DNA from: Actinomycetes bacterium
Lineage (GTDB): Bacteria > Actinomycetota > Thermoleophilia > Solirubrobacterales > Solirubrobacteraceae
Length of the DNA stretch: 64,000 bases
Direction: 5' to 3'
Assembly (NCBI GenBank): GCA_023404805.1
Contig: JAEYAL010000156.1
Span: 1 to 64,000 of the forward strand
Made by a program: the position numbers and the translations under genes. Below are positions 47,203 to 56,397 of this stretch, piece after piece; position 1 is the first letter of the stretch, and every line of letters starts with the position of its first letter. The notes beneath the pieces were generated by a model. The model was not told the origin of the DNA. It saw nothing but the letters and a program-made list of their open reading frames with translations, and searched no databases.

Positions 47203-48471
47203 TCAAGCGCCCGTCACGCGCACCGAGATCTCACGCGAGGCCAGGCGCGCGAACCAGCGGTCGCGCACGTTGCGCTCCAGGTGCGGCTGTCCCGTCTGGC
47301 TCAGGTCTTCGGCCAGCCGCCGGTCGTTCCCGGTCGAATCCAGGCGCCAGCGGGTGAGGGCATCTTGGAAGCGCTGGGCGCACGTATCGTCCGGGCCCTG
47401 CGGGCGGTGCAACGCAAGCCGGCTCACACTTGAGCAGGTACGCGGCGCGCGGGAGACTGCTCCGATCTTCTCGAGCGCCGCGAGCCCAGCCTGGATCGTC
47501 TTGCGGTTGTCGGCTTCGGGGTCGAGCTGGAGCCGCGGAGAGACGTCGCGCGTGAGCGCAGCGACGGACACGTCGACGCTGCCCGTCTGCCCGCCGGCCT
47601 GCTCGGCGAGCACGAGCCAGATCTGCGTGCTGCGCACCACGCGGCGCATCTGCGGCCGCGAGTACTTGTCGCCGCAGAACAGCAGCGCCGCGATCTCCGC
47701 CTCGCCGAGCAGCAGCGGCTGCCCTCGCCGGGACTCGGCCGGTAGCGCGCTGGCGGGGACGCCACCGCGCGGGCGCAGGCAGTCGCTGACCGTCGACCGG
47801 CCGACGCGCGCTGCCAGCGCGGCCGGAGGGGCGCGGAAGATCGGGTCCGGGGCGCCAGGCGCCGGATCGGCGAACTCGGCCCGGAGCCGATCGCTGGCTG
47901 CCAGGCCCCGCCAGCCCCGCGCGCCGAAGCCGTGGTCGAACAGCCGGATACGCGCATCGGTGAGCAGCCGCTGAAGCTGGGTGCCGCCCGGGTCCTCCGG
48001 CGAGATGCCGTCGTAGGCGAGCACCCCTGAGCGCAGCTGCGCCGGTGACGGCGCGGGCGCGCGCGGCAGCGAGAGCTCGCGCCCTTGCCGCGCGAGGGCG
48101 CCGATGCCGATGAGCGTGTCGAGGGCCTCGTCGTAGGCGGGGACGTGCGACTCGTGTGAACGCAGCACGCGGCCGTAGCGTTCGCGCACATCGGGCATCT
48201 CGCCGGGGAGCTGAGCGTGCACGCCGCCCGCCCGGGCGACGATCAGCGCGTGGAGCAGCGCGACCGCCAACGCGTGGTTGACCGGCACGCTGCGCCCGAG
48301 CGCGAGCGCGAACACGTCGAACGGCGCGACGAGCACCGGCCACGCGCTCCCTGGGTCGGCGGCCGGCGGCGCGCCGCGCCGCGCGTCGACCAGCCCCGCG
48401 GGCTCGTAGTCGAGCTCGTCGGCGGCCAGATAGCCGCGCCACGCGAACTCCTCTCGGACCAGTGTGCGCAT
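47203..48471 (-). CDS. Hypothetical protein with helix-turn-helix-like segments
   Basis: 422 residues, no recognised family. Three stretches look like DNA-binding helices: DEALDTLIGIGALARQGREL, PAALAARVGRSTVSDCLRPR and a late winged-helix-like KTIQAGLAALEKIGAVSR. The last part is basic. It could be a multi-domain regulator, but there is no known match to support this. GGGGGAG precedes ATG 48471. It is the last gene of the minus-strand operon, 41 bases after the DUF1989 gene, and converges with the biosynthetic operon. The 116 bases between the two operons hold only short GC-rich repeats and no strong terminator. Confidence 0.6.
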   Translation of the reverse strand: MRTLVREEFAWRGYLAADELDYEPAGLVDARRGAPPAADPGSAWPVLVAPFDVFALALGRSVPVNHALAVALLHALIVARAGGVHAQLPGEMPDVRERYGRVLRSHESHVPAYDEALDTLIGIGALARQGRELSLPRAPAPSPAQLRSGVLAYDGISPEDPGGTQLQRLLTDARIRLFDHGFGARGWRGLAASDRLRAEFADPAPGAPDPIFRAPPAALAARVGRSTVSDCLRPRGGVPASALPAESRRGQPLLLGEAEIAALLFCGDKYSRPQMRRVVRSTQIWLVLAEQAGGQTGSVDVSVAALTRDVSPRLQLDPEADNRKTIQAGLAALEKIGAVSRAPRTCSSVSRLALHRPQGPDDTCAQRFQDALTRWRLDSTGNDRRLAEDLSQTGQPHLERNVRDRWFARLASREISVRVTGA

Positions 48472-48512
48472 TCGAGCTCCCCCAGCTCCGCAGTGGTGCA
48501 GCCGGCCGGCCG

Positions 48513-49136
48513 TCAGCCGCGCCCGACGAGTTCGAGCGCAAGCGCGGTGGGCACGCCGCCGTTGATGTTCGCCACGTCCTGCGGGCACGCCGAGACGACG
48601 ACGAGCAGGTCGTCGAGGGCCTGCAAAGTCACGCTGGCTCCCGGCGCGGTGTCGCTGGGCAGCCAGGTCAGCACGCCATCGACCGCCACCGGGATGCGCA
48701 TGAAGAGGTTGACGGGCTGCGGCGCGACGGCGGGCACCGGCGCGCCCGCGGCGCGCAGCGCCTGTGCCAGGTTCTCGACGCACGAGGCATGGCCGGGCGC
48801 AGCGCCGAGCTGGGCGTAGCGGACGGGATCACAAGCCGGGATGAGCATGTCGTGGGCGCCCGGCGAGTCGTCGGCGACGAGCTCGAGCAGCGGCCGCCGC
48901 CGCGTGGAATAGAACCGCTCGCCGACCGCCGGAAACAACCGGTCGGTCCGCGCCCGAGTGTGCCCGGCGCTCACATGCTCGTCGTGCCCGGGCTCCACGA
49001 AGGCGAAGAGGTCGCCGACCTGGCCGCCCTCGACGTCGACCACGCGGAAGGCATCGCCGGCGCGCACGCGCACGGCCCGCGCCGTGCGCGCGGGGATCGG
49101 CACGACCGCCGGCCGGCTCGTCGGGCGCGTGCTCAC
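48513..49136 (-). CDS. DUF1989 (urea carboxylase-associated) family protein
   Basis: 207 residues. Conserved features: the VRVRAGDAFRVVDVEGGQVGDLFAF start, DMLIPACDPVRYAQLG with Cys, and PQPVNLFMRIPV plus ASVTLQALDDLLVVVSACPQD near the end. Members accompany urea, guanidine and amino-compound catabolic genes; the chemistry is unproven. The GTG start overlaps the TGA of the CoA-ligase/rhodanese gene. Its presence with an importer and a hydrolase supports breakdown of an imported nitrogen compound. Confidence 0.85.
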   Translation of the reverse strand: MSTRPTSRPAVVPIPARTARAVRVRAGDAFRVVDVEGGQVGDLFAFVEPGHDEHVSAGHTRARTDRLFPAVGERFYSTRRRPLLELVADDSPGAHDMLIPACDPVRYAQLGAAPGHASCVENLAQALRAAGAPVPAVAPQPVNLFMRIPVAVDGVLTWLPSDTAPGASVTLQALDDLLVVVSACPQDVANINGGVPTALALELVGRG

Positions 49137-50959
49137 CGGGCTTCGACCGGCGCCCACTCGCCGCCGTCCCGCTTCCAGCCGTCGTACCCCGTATCGAGGT
49201 GCGCCACGTCGCGGTAGCCGAGCTCCCGCAGCGACTTGGCTGCCAGCGCCGAACGCCAGCCGCCCGCGCAGTAGACCACCGTGCGCTGTGCCGGATCGAG
49301 GTAGTCGCGGTGGTACGGCGACCGCGGGTCGGCCCAGAACTCGACGAACCCGCGCGGCACATGCCGCGCCTGCGGGATCGCGCCGTCGCGGACCCGCTCG
49401 CGCTCGTCGCGCACGTCGATCACGAGCACGTCGCCAGCCGCCAGCTCCGCCGCCAGATCCGGCGTCGACAACGCGGGGATCTCGGCGCGGGCCGCGTCCA
49501 CGAGACCGCGCACGCCGTGCTCAGACACCCGGGGACGCTCGCGGTGCTCACGCTCGTAGAGCCGCACGACCGCGCGCACCGCCGCGTTGACGGAGTTGAA
49601 CACCGGCACGCCGCCACGCCGCAAGATCCGCGCCGGCTCGGTGTCGTCGTACCACGTGTGCACGACCACTGGGACCGGCCCCGCGGCGGCCTGCACGATC
49701 GCGTGCGCCGCCTCGAGCTCATCGGCGACGAAGTCCTCGGACTGCGCCTTGTAGCCGCCGAACATGCCGCTGAACACGACGGCGTCGACCTCGCCGGACT
49801 CTGCGACCACGCGGATCGCGGCCGCATAATCGCTGAGCTCGAAGTGCGACCCGCCCGTGATATCGACCGGGTTGCGGCGCGCGGAGGCGCCCGCCGTCGC
49901 CTCGACCAGCGCGGCGTCGACGGCGTCGGAGAGCCGAGGCACCTCGAGCCCGTGGTCGAGGACCGCGCCTGTCCCGAGCACCGCCTGACCGCCGCCGTCG
50001 GCGACCACGCCGACGCGCGGCCCCGCCGGCGTGGCGGTCGCGCGGAGCGTCTCGGCCGCCTCGATCAGATCGGCTGGCGTCGACACGTGCAGGATGCCAG
50101 CGGCGCGAGCCGCCGAGCGCAGCTCGAGCTGGGAAGCGAGCACGGATCCGGTGTGGGCGTGGGCGGCACGGGTCGTCGCCACACCGTCCGGCGGGGTGAG
50201 GAACACGACGGGTTTGCCTGCCGCCGCGGCGTAGCCAGCCGCGTCGATGAGCGCGGGCAGGTCGCGCACCTCCTCGAGGTATGCGCCGATCACATGCGTC
50301 GACGGGTCGTCGGCGAGCGCGCGGAGCAGCTCTGCGGCGGTCACGTCGGCCTGGTTGCCGAACGAAACGAGCCGCGAGAACCCGAGGTCGGAGCGGCGTC
50401 CGAGGGTGACGAGCTCTGTGATCACCCCGCCGCTCTGCGAGATCACGCCCACGTGGCCGCCGCGTGGGTCGTCGAGCCAGGTCATGGCGTCAAGCTGGCT
50501 GTCGTCGACTCGGATGCCGTTGCAGTTCGGGCCGATCAACAGCGCGCCGGCGTCGCGCACCTTCTCCGCGATCCGCGCCTCGAGCTCAGCGCCGAGCGGG
50601 CCCGACTCGCGGAACCCGACCGTGATCACGACGATCGCCTTCGCGCCCGCCGCCAGGGCGGCGTCGACGGTCTCCTCGACGCTGGCCTGCGGCACGACCA
50701 CGATCACGAGGTCCGGCGCCTCGGGCAGCTCGGCGAGGCTGCGGAAGGCTGGCTGGCCCAGGATCTCGCCGCCGCTGCGCGTGACGAGCCGGACGGTGCG
50801 CCGCCCCGCCCCCTGCAGCAGGTTCCGGGCCACGAGGTGGCCCCACTTCGTCGGGTTCGCCGATGCGCCGACGAGCGCGACCACGCGAGGGTCGAACAGC
50901 GCGTCCCAGTCCCGTTGCGGCGTGGGCGGCGCGGGGGCCGGGGTCTGCGAAAGGGTCAT
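49133..50959 (-). CDS. CoA-ligase (ADP-forming acyl-CoA synthetase alpha-like) fused to rhodanese
   Basis: 608 residues. The first 460 match the alpha part of ADP-forming acyl-CoA synthetases: CoA-binding VALVGASANPTKWGHLV (about 28-44), GPNCNGIRV, SQSGGVITEL and the loop AHTGSVLAS with a candidate phospho-His. No ATP-grasp (beta) domain follows, so it is incomplete as a ligase unless a partner exists elsewhere. Residues 500-608 are a rhodanese domain (DVLVIDVRDERER, VVYCAGGWRSA with active Cys564). The fusion is unusual. GGAGG precedes ATG 50959. It lies between the M24 hydrolase and the DUF1989 genes. Confidence 0.85.
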   Translation of the reverse strand: MTLSQTPAPAPPTPQRDWDALFDPRVVALVGASANPTKWGHLVARNLLQGAGRRTVRLVTRSGGEILGQPAFRSLAELPEAPDLVIVVVPQASVEETVDAALAAGAKAIVVITVGFRESGPLGAELEARIAEKVRDAGALLIGPNCNGIRVDDSQLDAMTWLDDPRGGHVGVISQSGGVITELVTLGRRSDLGFSRLVSFGNQADVTAAELLRALADDPSTHVIGAYLEEVRDLPALIDAAGYAAAAGKPVVFLTPPDGVATTRAAHAHTGSVLASQLELRSAARAAGILHVSTPADLIEAAETLRATATPAGPRVGVVADGGGQAVLGTGAVLDHGLEVPRLSDAVDAALVEATAGASARRNPVDITGGSHFELSDYAAAIRVVAESGEVDAVVFSGMFGGYKAQSEDFVADELEAAHAIVQAAAGPVPVVVHTWYDDTEPARILRRGGVPVFNSVNAAVRAVVRLYEREHRERPRVSEHGVRGLVDAARAEIPALSTPDLAAELAAGDVLVIDVRDERERVRDGAIPQARHVPRGFVEFWADPRSPYHRDYLDPAQRTVVYCAGGWRSALAAKSLRELGYRDVAHLDTGYDGWKRDGGEWAPVEAR

Positions 50960-50988
50960 CGTCGTCCTCCGTGGGCGGATGTGTGGTG

Positions 50989-52191
50989 CTAGAGCCGGAC
51001 GAGCCCGTGCGGACGCGGCGTGAGCCGCTCCGCGCCGTCGCCGGTGATCACATAGATGTCTTCGATCTGGTGGCCGCCGAGGCCGCGCACGTAGTAGGGC
51101 GTCTCGAAGCAGACGACCATCCCCGGCTCGAGCGGCCGCAGCTCGGTCGGTGCGAGGAACGGCCCTTGCTCGTCGAGACCGAGGCCGGCGGCGTGGCCGA
51201 CGTGGCCGCGCGTATACGTCGGAAGGCCCGCGTCGCGGACGGCGGCCTGGGTCGCGTAGAACACCTCGCTCGCGGGCGTCCCCGCTCGCAGCAGTGGAAC
51301 GCCCGCCGCGTGGCCGGCCGCGAGCGCCTCGAGGATCCGCTCCGACCACGGGTGGGGCTCGCCGATCGCGTAGGAGCGCCCGGCGTCGCTGCCGTAGCCG
51401 TGGAGCTCTGCGCCGTAGTCCACCCACAGGGTCTGCCCGTCCTCGATCCGCCGTCCGTCGACCTGCGTCGCGGGCGCCACGTCGCCGCCAGCGGTGACGT
51501 CGGCCCGCAGCGCGGTGAGGCCTGCGAACTCAGGCGTCTGAAGCGCGGCGCCGTGCACCGCCGCGGCGTACCGCGTCCGTAGCTCCTGCACCGTGCGCCC
51601 GCGCGGGTCCACGCCGAGCACGGCATCCAGGCCGGCGTCGGCCACGCGCGTCGCGCGTCGCAGCAGGTCGATTTCAGCGGGGTGCTTGACGGCGCGCAGG
51701 TCGTAGAAGGCGCCGCTGGCGTCCACGAGCTCGACCTCCGGCGCGGCGCCGGCGAGCGCTGACGCCTCTGCGGCGGTCAGCGCGTCCAGCTCGACGCCGA
51801 TCCGGCCTCGCGAGAGGCCGTGGCGCCGCAGCGCCGCCGCTACGACGTCGGCGCTCACGGCGAGGTCGAGCTGGACCGGCTTGGGCCGCACTGCGGTGCG
51901 GCCGGCCTGCAGCGCTTCGAGGTCGTCGATCTCGATCCACGTCGGCACCTCGAACACCTCGGTGCCGTCGGCGCGCGTCTGGGCGGCAGCGCGCGCCGCC
52001 TCCCATGCGCCGACGACGAGGGTGCGCTCACCGCTCGGTTCGAGGACGGCTGCGCCGCCGCTCACTCCGGCGTGCCACGGCCGGAAGCCCGTGAGGTACT
52101 GCACGTTGTCGAGCGTGAGCGCGAGGAGCCCGTCGAGCGACTCGCGCTCGAGGACCGCTGCAGCTCGGGCCGGATCGAGGAACGACGTCAC
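50989..52191 (-). CDS. M24-family metallohydrolase (Xaa-Pro peptidase / ectoine hydrolase-like)
   Basis: 400 residues of the pita-bread fold. All five metal ligands are visible: Asp in LWVDYGAEL, Asp in GYGSDAGRSY, His in GHVGHAAGLG, Glu in VVCFETPYYV and Glu in HQIEDIYVI. An N-terminal creatinase-type domain (1-150) precedes. The group includes Xaa-Pro peptidases, creatinase and ectoine hydrolase DoeA (EutD), which opens the ectoine ring. Next to an importer and opposite an EctC-like operon, the last is attractive but unproven. The GTG start overlaps the stop of the solute-binding protein gene. Confidence 0.87.
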   Translation of the reverse strand: MTSFLDPARAAAVLERESLDGLLALTLDNVQYLTGFRPWHAGVSGGAAVLEPSGERTLVVGAWEAARAAAQTRADGTEVFEVPTWIEIDDLEALQAGRTAVRPKPVQLDLAVSADVVAAALRRHGLSRGRIGVELDALTAAEASALAGAAPEVELVDASGAFYDLRAVKHPAEIDLLRRATRVADAGLDAVLGVDPRGRTVQELRTRYAAAVHGAALQTPEFAGLTALRADVTAGGDVAPATQVDGRRIEDGQTLWVDYGAELHGYGSDAGRSYAIGEPHPWSERILEALAAGHAAGVPLLRAGTPASEVFYATQAAVRDAGLPTYTRGHVGHAAGLGLDEQGPFLAPTELRPLEPGMVVCFETPYYVRGLGGHQIEDIYVITGDGAERLTPRPHGLVRL

Positions 52192-53798
52192 GACTGGAAC
52201 CAGACGTCTTTGAACCGGTAGTTGCCGAGCGGCAGCCCGGTCCGCGCAGGCTTCAGCCCGCCGAGTTTGGCCGAGTACGCGTCGACGACGTTGTAGAAGT
52301 AGGGGATCAGCAGGCCGCCCCGGTCGTACTCGATCTTCTGGGCCTGGTGCAGCAGCGCGGTGCGCGCCTGGTCGTCCGGCTCCTGCTTCGCTTTGTGGAT
52401 CAGCGACGCGAACTCCGCGTCGTCGAAGTGCGTCTCGTTGTAGGGCGCTGACTTCAGATGCGTCGCCGCGACCTGGGCGAAGTACGAACGGGTGGTCCAG
52501 TAGGTCTGGGCGAAATCCCACTTCTTGTAGTTCGGGCCGAAGAAGGTGTCCGTGCCGAGCTTCTTGAGCTTGATCTGGATCCCGGCGGCCTTCGCCTGCT
52601 CGGCGTAGACCTCGGCGAGGTCGACGATCCCCGCCACCTGCGGGGCGGTGACCAGCTCGAGCCGCAGGTCGCTGCGGCCGGCCGCCTTCAGCAGCGACTT
52701 GGCCTGCTCGAGATCCTGCGCGCGCTGCGGCAGGCTGCGGTCGTAGGCCGGGTCCAGCGGAGAGACGACGTCGTTGGCCACGCGCCCTTCGCCGGCGAGG
52801 ACCTGGGCGACGAGCTGGTCGCGGTCGGCGGTCAGCCGCAGCGCCTGCCTCACCCGCACGTCGCTGAGCGGAGACCGGTCGACGCGCAACGTGAACGCGT
52901 GCCAGTTCCCGGTCTCGGCGCGCAGCACGCGGAACCCCTTGTTCGCGTCGATCGTCTTGCGCTGCGCGGGCGGGAGGTCCGAGATCGCGTCGACTTGGCC
53001 GCCGAGCAGCGCGTTGACGCGAGCAGCGTCGTCGGGAAAGTCGATGATGACCAGCTCGTCGACGTACGGCTTGCCGTCCTGCCAGTAGTTCGGGTTCTTC
53101 TTGAACAGGCTCTGCCGGCCGGGTTCGAAGCTCACGAACTGGAACGGCCCGGTTCCGATCGGCTTCTTCGGGTCGTAGTCCGCCGGAACGATCGCGACGG
53201 TGATCCGCGCGATGTCGTCGCGGAAGTTCGCGTTGGGCTCCTTGAGCGGGATCCGCACGGTGCGCGCGTCGATCTTCTTGAGCGCCCTGGCGTCGACCGC
53301 GCTCAGGGCGGTCGCCGCGCTTTTCGGGTCCTTGGGATCGAGGATCCGCCGCAGCGACGCGATCACGTCGTCGGCGCCGACCGTGCGCCCGTCGTGGAAC
53401 TGGACCCCGTCCCGCAGCTTCACGATCCAAGCGTCGAGGCCGCCGTCGGGCTCGATCGACTCGGCGAGCACGAGCTCGATCCCGAAGTCCAGGTCGCGGA
53501 TGGCGAGCGGCTCATAGAGGTTGTTCGCACGGGTGGCGTCGACGAGCGAAGCGTCCGACAGGTGCGCGTCCAGCGTGTCCTGGGGACCGCCGCCAGCGAT
53601 GCCGACGCGGAGCCGTCCGCCGGGCTTTGGCGCTCCGCCCGCGGTGGTCGCCGCAGTCGATGTGCCGTCGTTGCCGCAGGCGGCGAGGAGGCCGCCGGCG
53701 CCGAGTAGCACGCCCCCTGCGAGGGCGCTGCGCACGAGGGTGCGCCGGGTCAGCGGGCTGGCGGAGCCGAGGCCGAGGGGATCGTCGTAGGGGGTCAT
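52188..53798 (-). CDS. ABC transporter solute-binding lipoprotein, peptide/nickel type (family 5)
   Basis: 536 residues. The N-terminus has a twin-arginine motif (TRRTLVRSALAGGV) and a lipobox LLAAC with Cys41, so it is exported folded and lipid-anchored. The mature chain is a family-5 binding protein (RVGIAGGGPQDTLDAHLSD, AESIEPDGGLDAW, KPIGTGPFQFVSF, RQALRLTADRDQL), a type that carries peptides, opines and many other solutes. It is the binding part of the importer encoded upstream in the operon; the ATG overlaps the ATPase gene by four bases. Confidence 0.9.
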   Translation of the reverse strand: MTPYDDPLGLGSASPLTRRTLVRSALAGGVLLGAGGLLAACGNDGTSTAATTAGGAPKPGGRLRVGIAGGGPQDTLDAHLSDASLVDATRANNLYEPLAIRDLDFGIELVLAESIEPDGGLDAWIVKLRDGVQFHDGRTVGADDVIASLRRILDPKDPKSAATALSAVDARALKKIDARTVRIPLKEPNANFRDDIARITVAIVPADYDPKKPIGTGPFQFVSFEPGRQSLFKKNPNYWQDGKPYVDELVIIDFPDDAARVNALLGGQVDAISDLPPAQRKTIDANKGFRVLRAETGNWHAFTLRVDRSPLSDVRVRQALRLTADRDQLVAQVLAGEGRVANDVVSPLDPAYDRSLPQRAQDLEQAKSLLKAAGRSDLRLELVTAPQVAGIVDLAEVYAEQAKAAGIQIKLKKLGTDTFFGPNYKKWDFAQTYWTTRSYFAQVAATHLKSAPYNETHFDDAEFASLIHKAKQEPDDQARTALLHQAQKIEYDRGGLLIPYFYNVVDAYSAKLGGLKPARTGLPLGNYRFKDVWFQS

Positions 53799-55504
53799 CG
53801 AGGGTCCTCGTCGTGAGAGCGTTGGGTGGGTGGTGCGTGGTGGACGTCGTGCCGCACCGGGTGCGGTTCGGGGAAGCGGAGCCGGGGCGCGTCGCGCAGG
53901 AGGCGCACGGTCACGACGCTGCTCGGCGAGGCGAAGACGCTGTCGACCGGGCCGCTCTCGACGACGCGGCCGGCGTCGAGCACGGCGACGCGGTCGGCGA
54001 CGGCCTGCACGAGGGCGAGGTCGTGCGCGATGAACAGCAGCCCGAGATCGCGTTCTTGGCGGAGCTCGCGCAGGAGGTCGACGACCTTCGCCTGGACCGA
54101 GACATCGAGCGAGGCCGTGATCTCGTCGCAGATCAGCAGCTCAGGCTCGGCGGCCAGCGCGCGGGCGATCGCGACCCGCTGCCGCTCGCCGCCACTCAGC
54201 TCGCCCGGCCGTGCCGCAGCGAGCTTGGGCGACAGCGCGACCGCTTCGAGCAAGGCGCGGGTGCGTGAGGCCCGCTCGCGGCGGGGGACGACCTCGAAGA
54301 GGGCGAGCTGCCGTGCGATCGCGTCGCCGACGCTGCGGCGCGGGTTGAGGGAGGCGTACGGGTCTTGAAACACGTACTGGATGGCGCGCCGCGCCTGGGC
54401 GCTGCGGGCGCGGGCGCGAGGCGCGAGCGCGATGCCATGCAGGACCACGGCCCCGGATGAGGGCGGGTGCAGGCCGGCGACGGTGCGGGCCAGGGTCGTC
54501 TTGCCGCTGCCCGACGCTCCGACGAGCGCCACGCACTCGTCGGGCCAGACCTGGAGCTCGATGTCGCGCAGCGCGGGCGCGGTCCCGTGGTCGGCGGCGA
54601 GCCCGCGGACGGCGAGCACCGGCGAGCGCTCGCTCCCCGGCCGGTGGCGGAGCTCCGGCTCGCGGACGAGCGCGTCACCGCCCTCGGCGGCGGCGGGGGC
54701 ATGGTCGCCGCCGTCGAGCGTGAGCCGTGGGACGGCCGCGACCAGCTCCCGCGTATAAGGATGGGCGGGCGTCGTCAGGAGTGCCTCGACCGTGCCTTGC
54801 TCGACGATCGCGCCGTGCCGCATCACGGCGATGCGGTCGGCGAGCTCGGCGACGACGGCGAGGTCGTGTGAGACGTAGACGGCGGCGACCGCGTGATCGC
54901 GGCACAGCTGCTTGATCGTGCGCAGCACGTGGGCCTGCGTGGTGACGTCGAGGCCCGTGGTCGGCTCGTCGAAGACCACGACGGCCGGGTCCGTCACGAG
55001 CGCCAAGGCGATCGCGATGCGCTGCTGCTGCCCGCCGGAGAGCTCGTGCGGGAAACGCCGCAGGAAACCCCGGTCGGAGGGGAGGGAGACCTCTGCCAGA
55101 ACGCGGGTGATCCGCGCGTCGGCGCTCGCCCCGCTGCGTCCGGGATGCGCGTCGACGACCTCACGCAGCTGCGTGCCGATGCGCAGCGCCGGGTTGAGCG
55201 CCGTGGAAGGATCCTGGGGCACGTAGGAGATCACGCCGCCGCGGGCGTCACGCAGCGCGCGACGCCCGAGCGACAACAGGTCGCGGCCGCCGAGCATGAC
55301 CCGGCCGCTGTCGATGCGCGCGCCGCGGCGGGTGTGAGCGAGCAGCGTCAGGACGGTGGTCGTCTTGCCGGAGCCCGACTCGCCGACGACGCCCAGGATC
55401 TCGCCGGTGTTCGCCTTCAGCGAAACGTCGTCGACGATCACCCGGCCGCTCGTAGGGAGCGACACCCGCAGGCTGTCGGCGCCGATCACCGGGGCGGCGG
55501 TCAT
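53795..55504 (-). CDS. ABC transporter ATPase with two fused nucleotide-binding domains (DppD-DppF type)
   Basis: 569 residues. First domain: Walker A GESGSGKTT, signature LSGGQQQRIA, Walker B VVVFDEPT, H-loop VYVSHDLAV. Second domain (from about 305): GASGSGKTT, LSGGERQRVA, LLICDEIT, FIAHDLAL. Both have the oligopeptide-type C-terminal extensions in part (HPYTRELVAAVP after the first). Two usually separate ATPases are thus joined in one chain, as in some GsiA/YejF-type importers. It overlaps the permease gene upstream and the binding-protein gene downstream by four bases. Confidence 0.92.
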   Translation of the reverse strand: MTAAPVIGADSLRVSLPTSGRVIVDDVSLKANTGEILGVVGESGSGKTTTVLTLLAHTRRGARIDSGRVMLGGRDLLSLGRRALRDARGGVISYVPQDPSTALNPALRIGTQLREVVDAHPGRSGASADARITRVLAEVSLPSDRGFLRRFPHELSGGQQQRIAIALALVTDPAVVVFDEPTTGLDVTTQAHVLRTIKQLCRDHAVAAVYVSHDLAVVAELADRIAVMRHGAIVEQGTVEALLTTPAHPYTRELVAAVPRLTLDGGDHAPAAAEGGDALVREPELRHRPGSERSPVLAVRGLAADHGTAPALRDIELQVWPDECVALVGASGSGKTTLARTVAGLHPPSSGAVVLHGIALAPRARARSAQARRAIQYVFQDPYASLNPRRSVGDAIARQLALFEVVPRRERASRTRALLEAVALSPKLAAARPGELSGGERQRVAIARALAAEPELLICDEITASLDVSVQAKVVDLLRELRQERDLGLLFIAHDLALVQAVADRVAVLDAGRVVESGPVDSVFASPSSVVTVRLLRDAPRLRFPEPHPVRHDVHHAPPTQRSHDEDPR

Positions 55505-56397
55505 GCGTCGCTCGGCGCTGTCGCGCCGTCGCGTCCGAGGCGCGCCTGCGCGTACCCATCGGCCGCGAGGTTGACGCCGACGGTGAGGGCCCCGATCGCG
55601 ATGACTGGGAGGAGCACGCCCCACGGCTGCACGGCGAGCGCCAGCCGGTTCTCGTTGATCATCAGGCCCCAGTCGGCAGCGGGCGGCTGCAGGCCGAGCC
55701 CGAGGAAGCCGAGCGAGGCAACGAGCGCGATCGAGACGGTCAGCCGCAGTCCGACCTCCACGAGCAGCTGGCCGCTCACGTTGGGGAGCAGCTCGTGCGT
55801 CGCGATCCGCCGTCGCGATTCCCCCGCCGCTTCGGCGGCCAGCACGAAGTCGCGCGCGGCCACCTCGAGCGCGGCGCCGCGGATCACGCGGGCCACGCGA
55901 GGCGCGTTGGCGAGCGCGACAAGCACCGTGATCAGCCACAGCTGAGGGCCGAGCGCGGAGACGCCGAGGAGCACGAGGACGAGCTGCGGGATCGCGAGGA
56001 GCCCGTCGTTGGCGCGCATGAGCGGCTCGTCGATCCGGCGTGGCGCGACGGCGCAGAGAAGTCCGAGCAGGGCTCCAGCCGCGACGCCGAGCAGCGTGGC
56101 GAGCGTCGCGACGAGCAGGATGGTCCGGCCGCCGGACAGGAAGCGGCTGAGCACGTCGCGGCCGAGCGCATCGGTGCCGAACGGCGCGCCGTCGATCGGC
56201 CCGGAATTGGGGACTCCGACGAACGCGCCCGGCGCGTGCGGCGCCAGCGCCGGGCCGATGATGGCCAGCCCGACGACCGCCAGCGCCAGCGCGGCGCCGG
56301 TGCGCACCCGTCCGGTCCGCCGGAGCGGCGATTTGAGTACGCCCGTGTCGGCGCGGCGCTCGGCGGCGGGCTTGCGGAGCGGCGGGAGCGCGGTCAT
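55501..56397 (-). CDS. ABC transporter permease, DppC type
   Basis: 298 residues with six predicted transmembrane helices and the EAA-loop AAEAAGESRRRIATHELLPN facing the ATPase. The GTDALGRDVLSRFLSGGRT segment near residue 75 is the typical start of DppC/OppC proteins. It pairs with the DppB-type permease encoded just upstream (four-base overlap) to form the channel. An N-terminal cytoplasmic stretch of about 30 residues is basic and rich in Arg. Confidence 0.92.
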   Translation of the reverse strand: MTALPPLRKPAAERRADTGVLKSPLRRTGRVRTGAALALAVVGLAIIGPALAPHAPGAFVGVPNSGPIDGAPFGTDALGRDVLSRFLSGGRTILLVATLATLLGVAAGALLGLLCAVAPRRIDEPLMRANDGLLAIPQLVLVLLGVSALGPQLWLITVLVALANAPRVARVIRGAALEVAARDFVLAAEAAGESRRRIATHELLPNVSGQLLVEVGLRLTVSIALVASLGFLGLGLQPPAADWGLMINENRLALAVQPWGVLLPVIAIGALTVGVNLAADGYAQARLGRDGATAPSDA

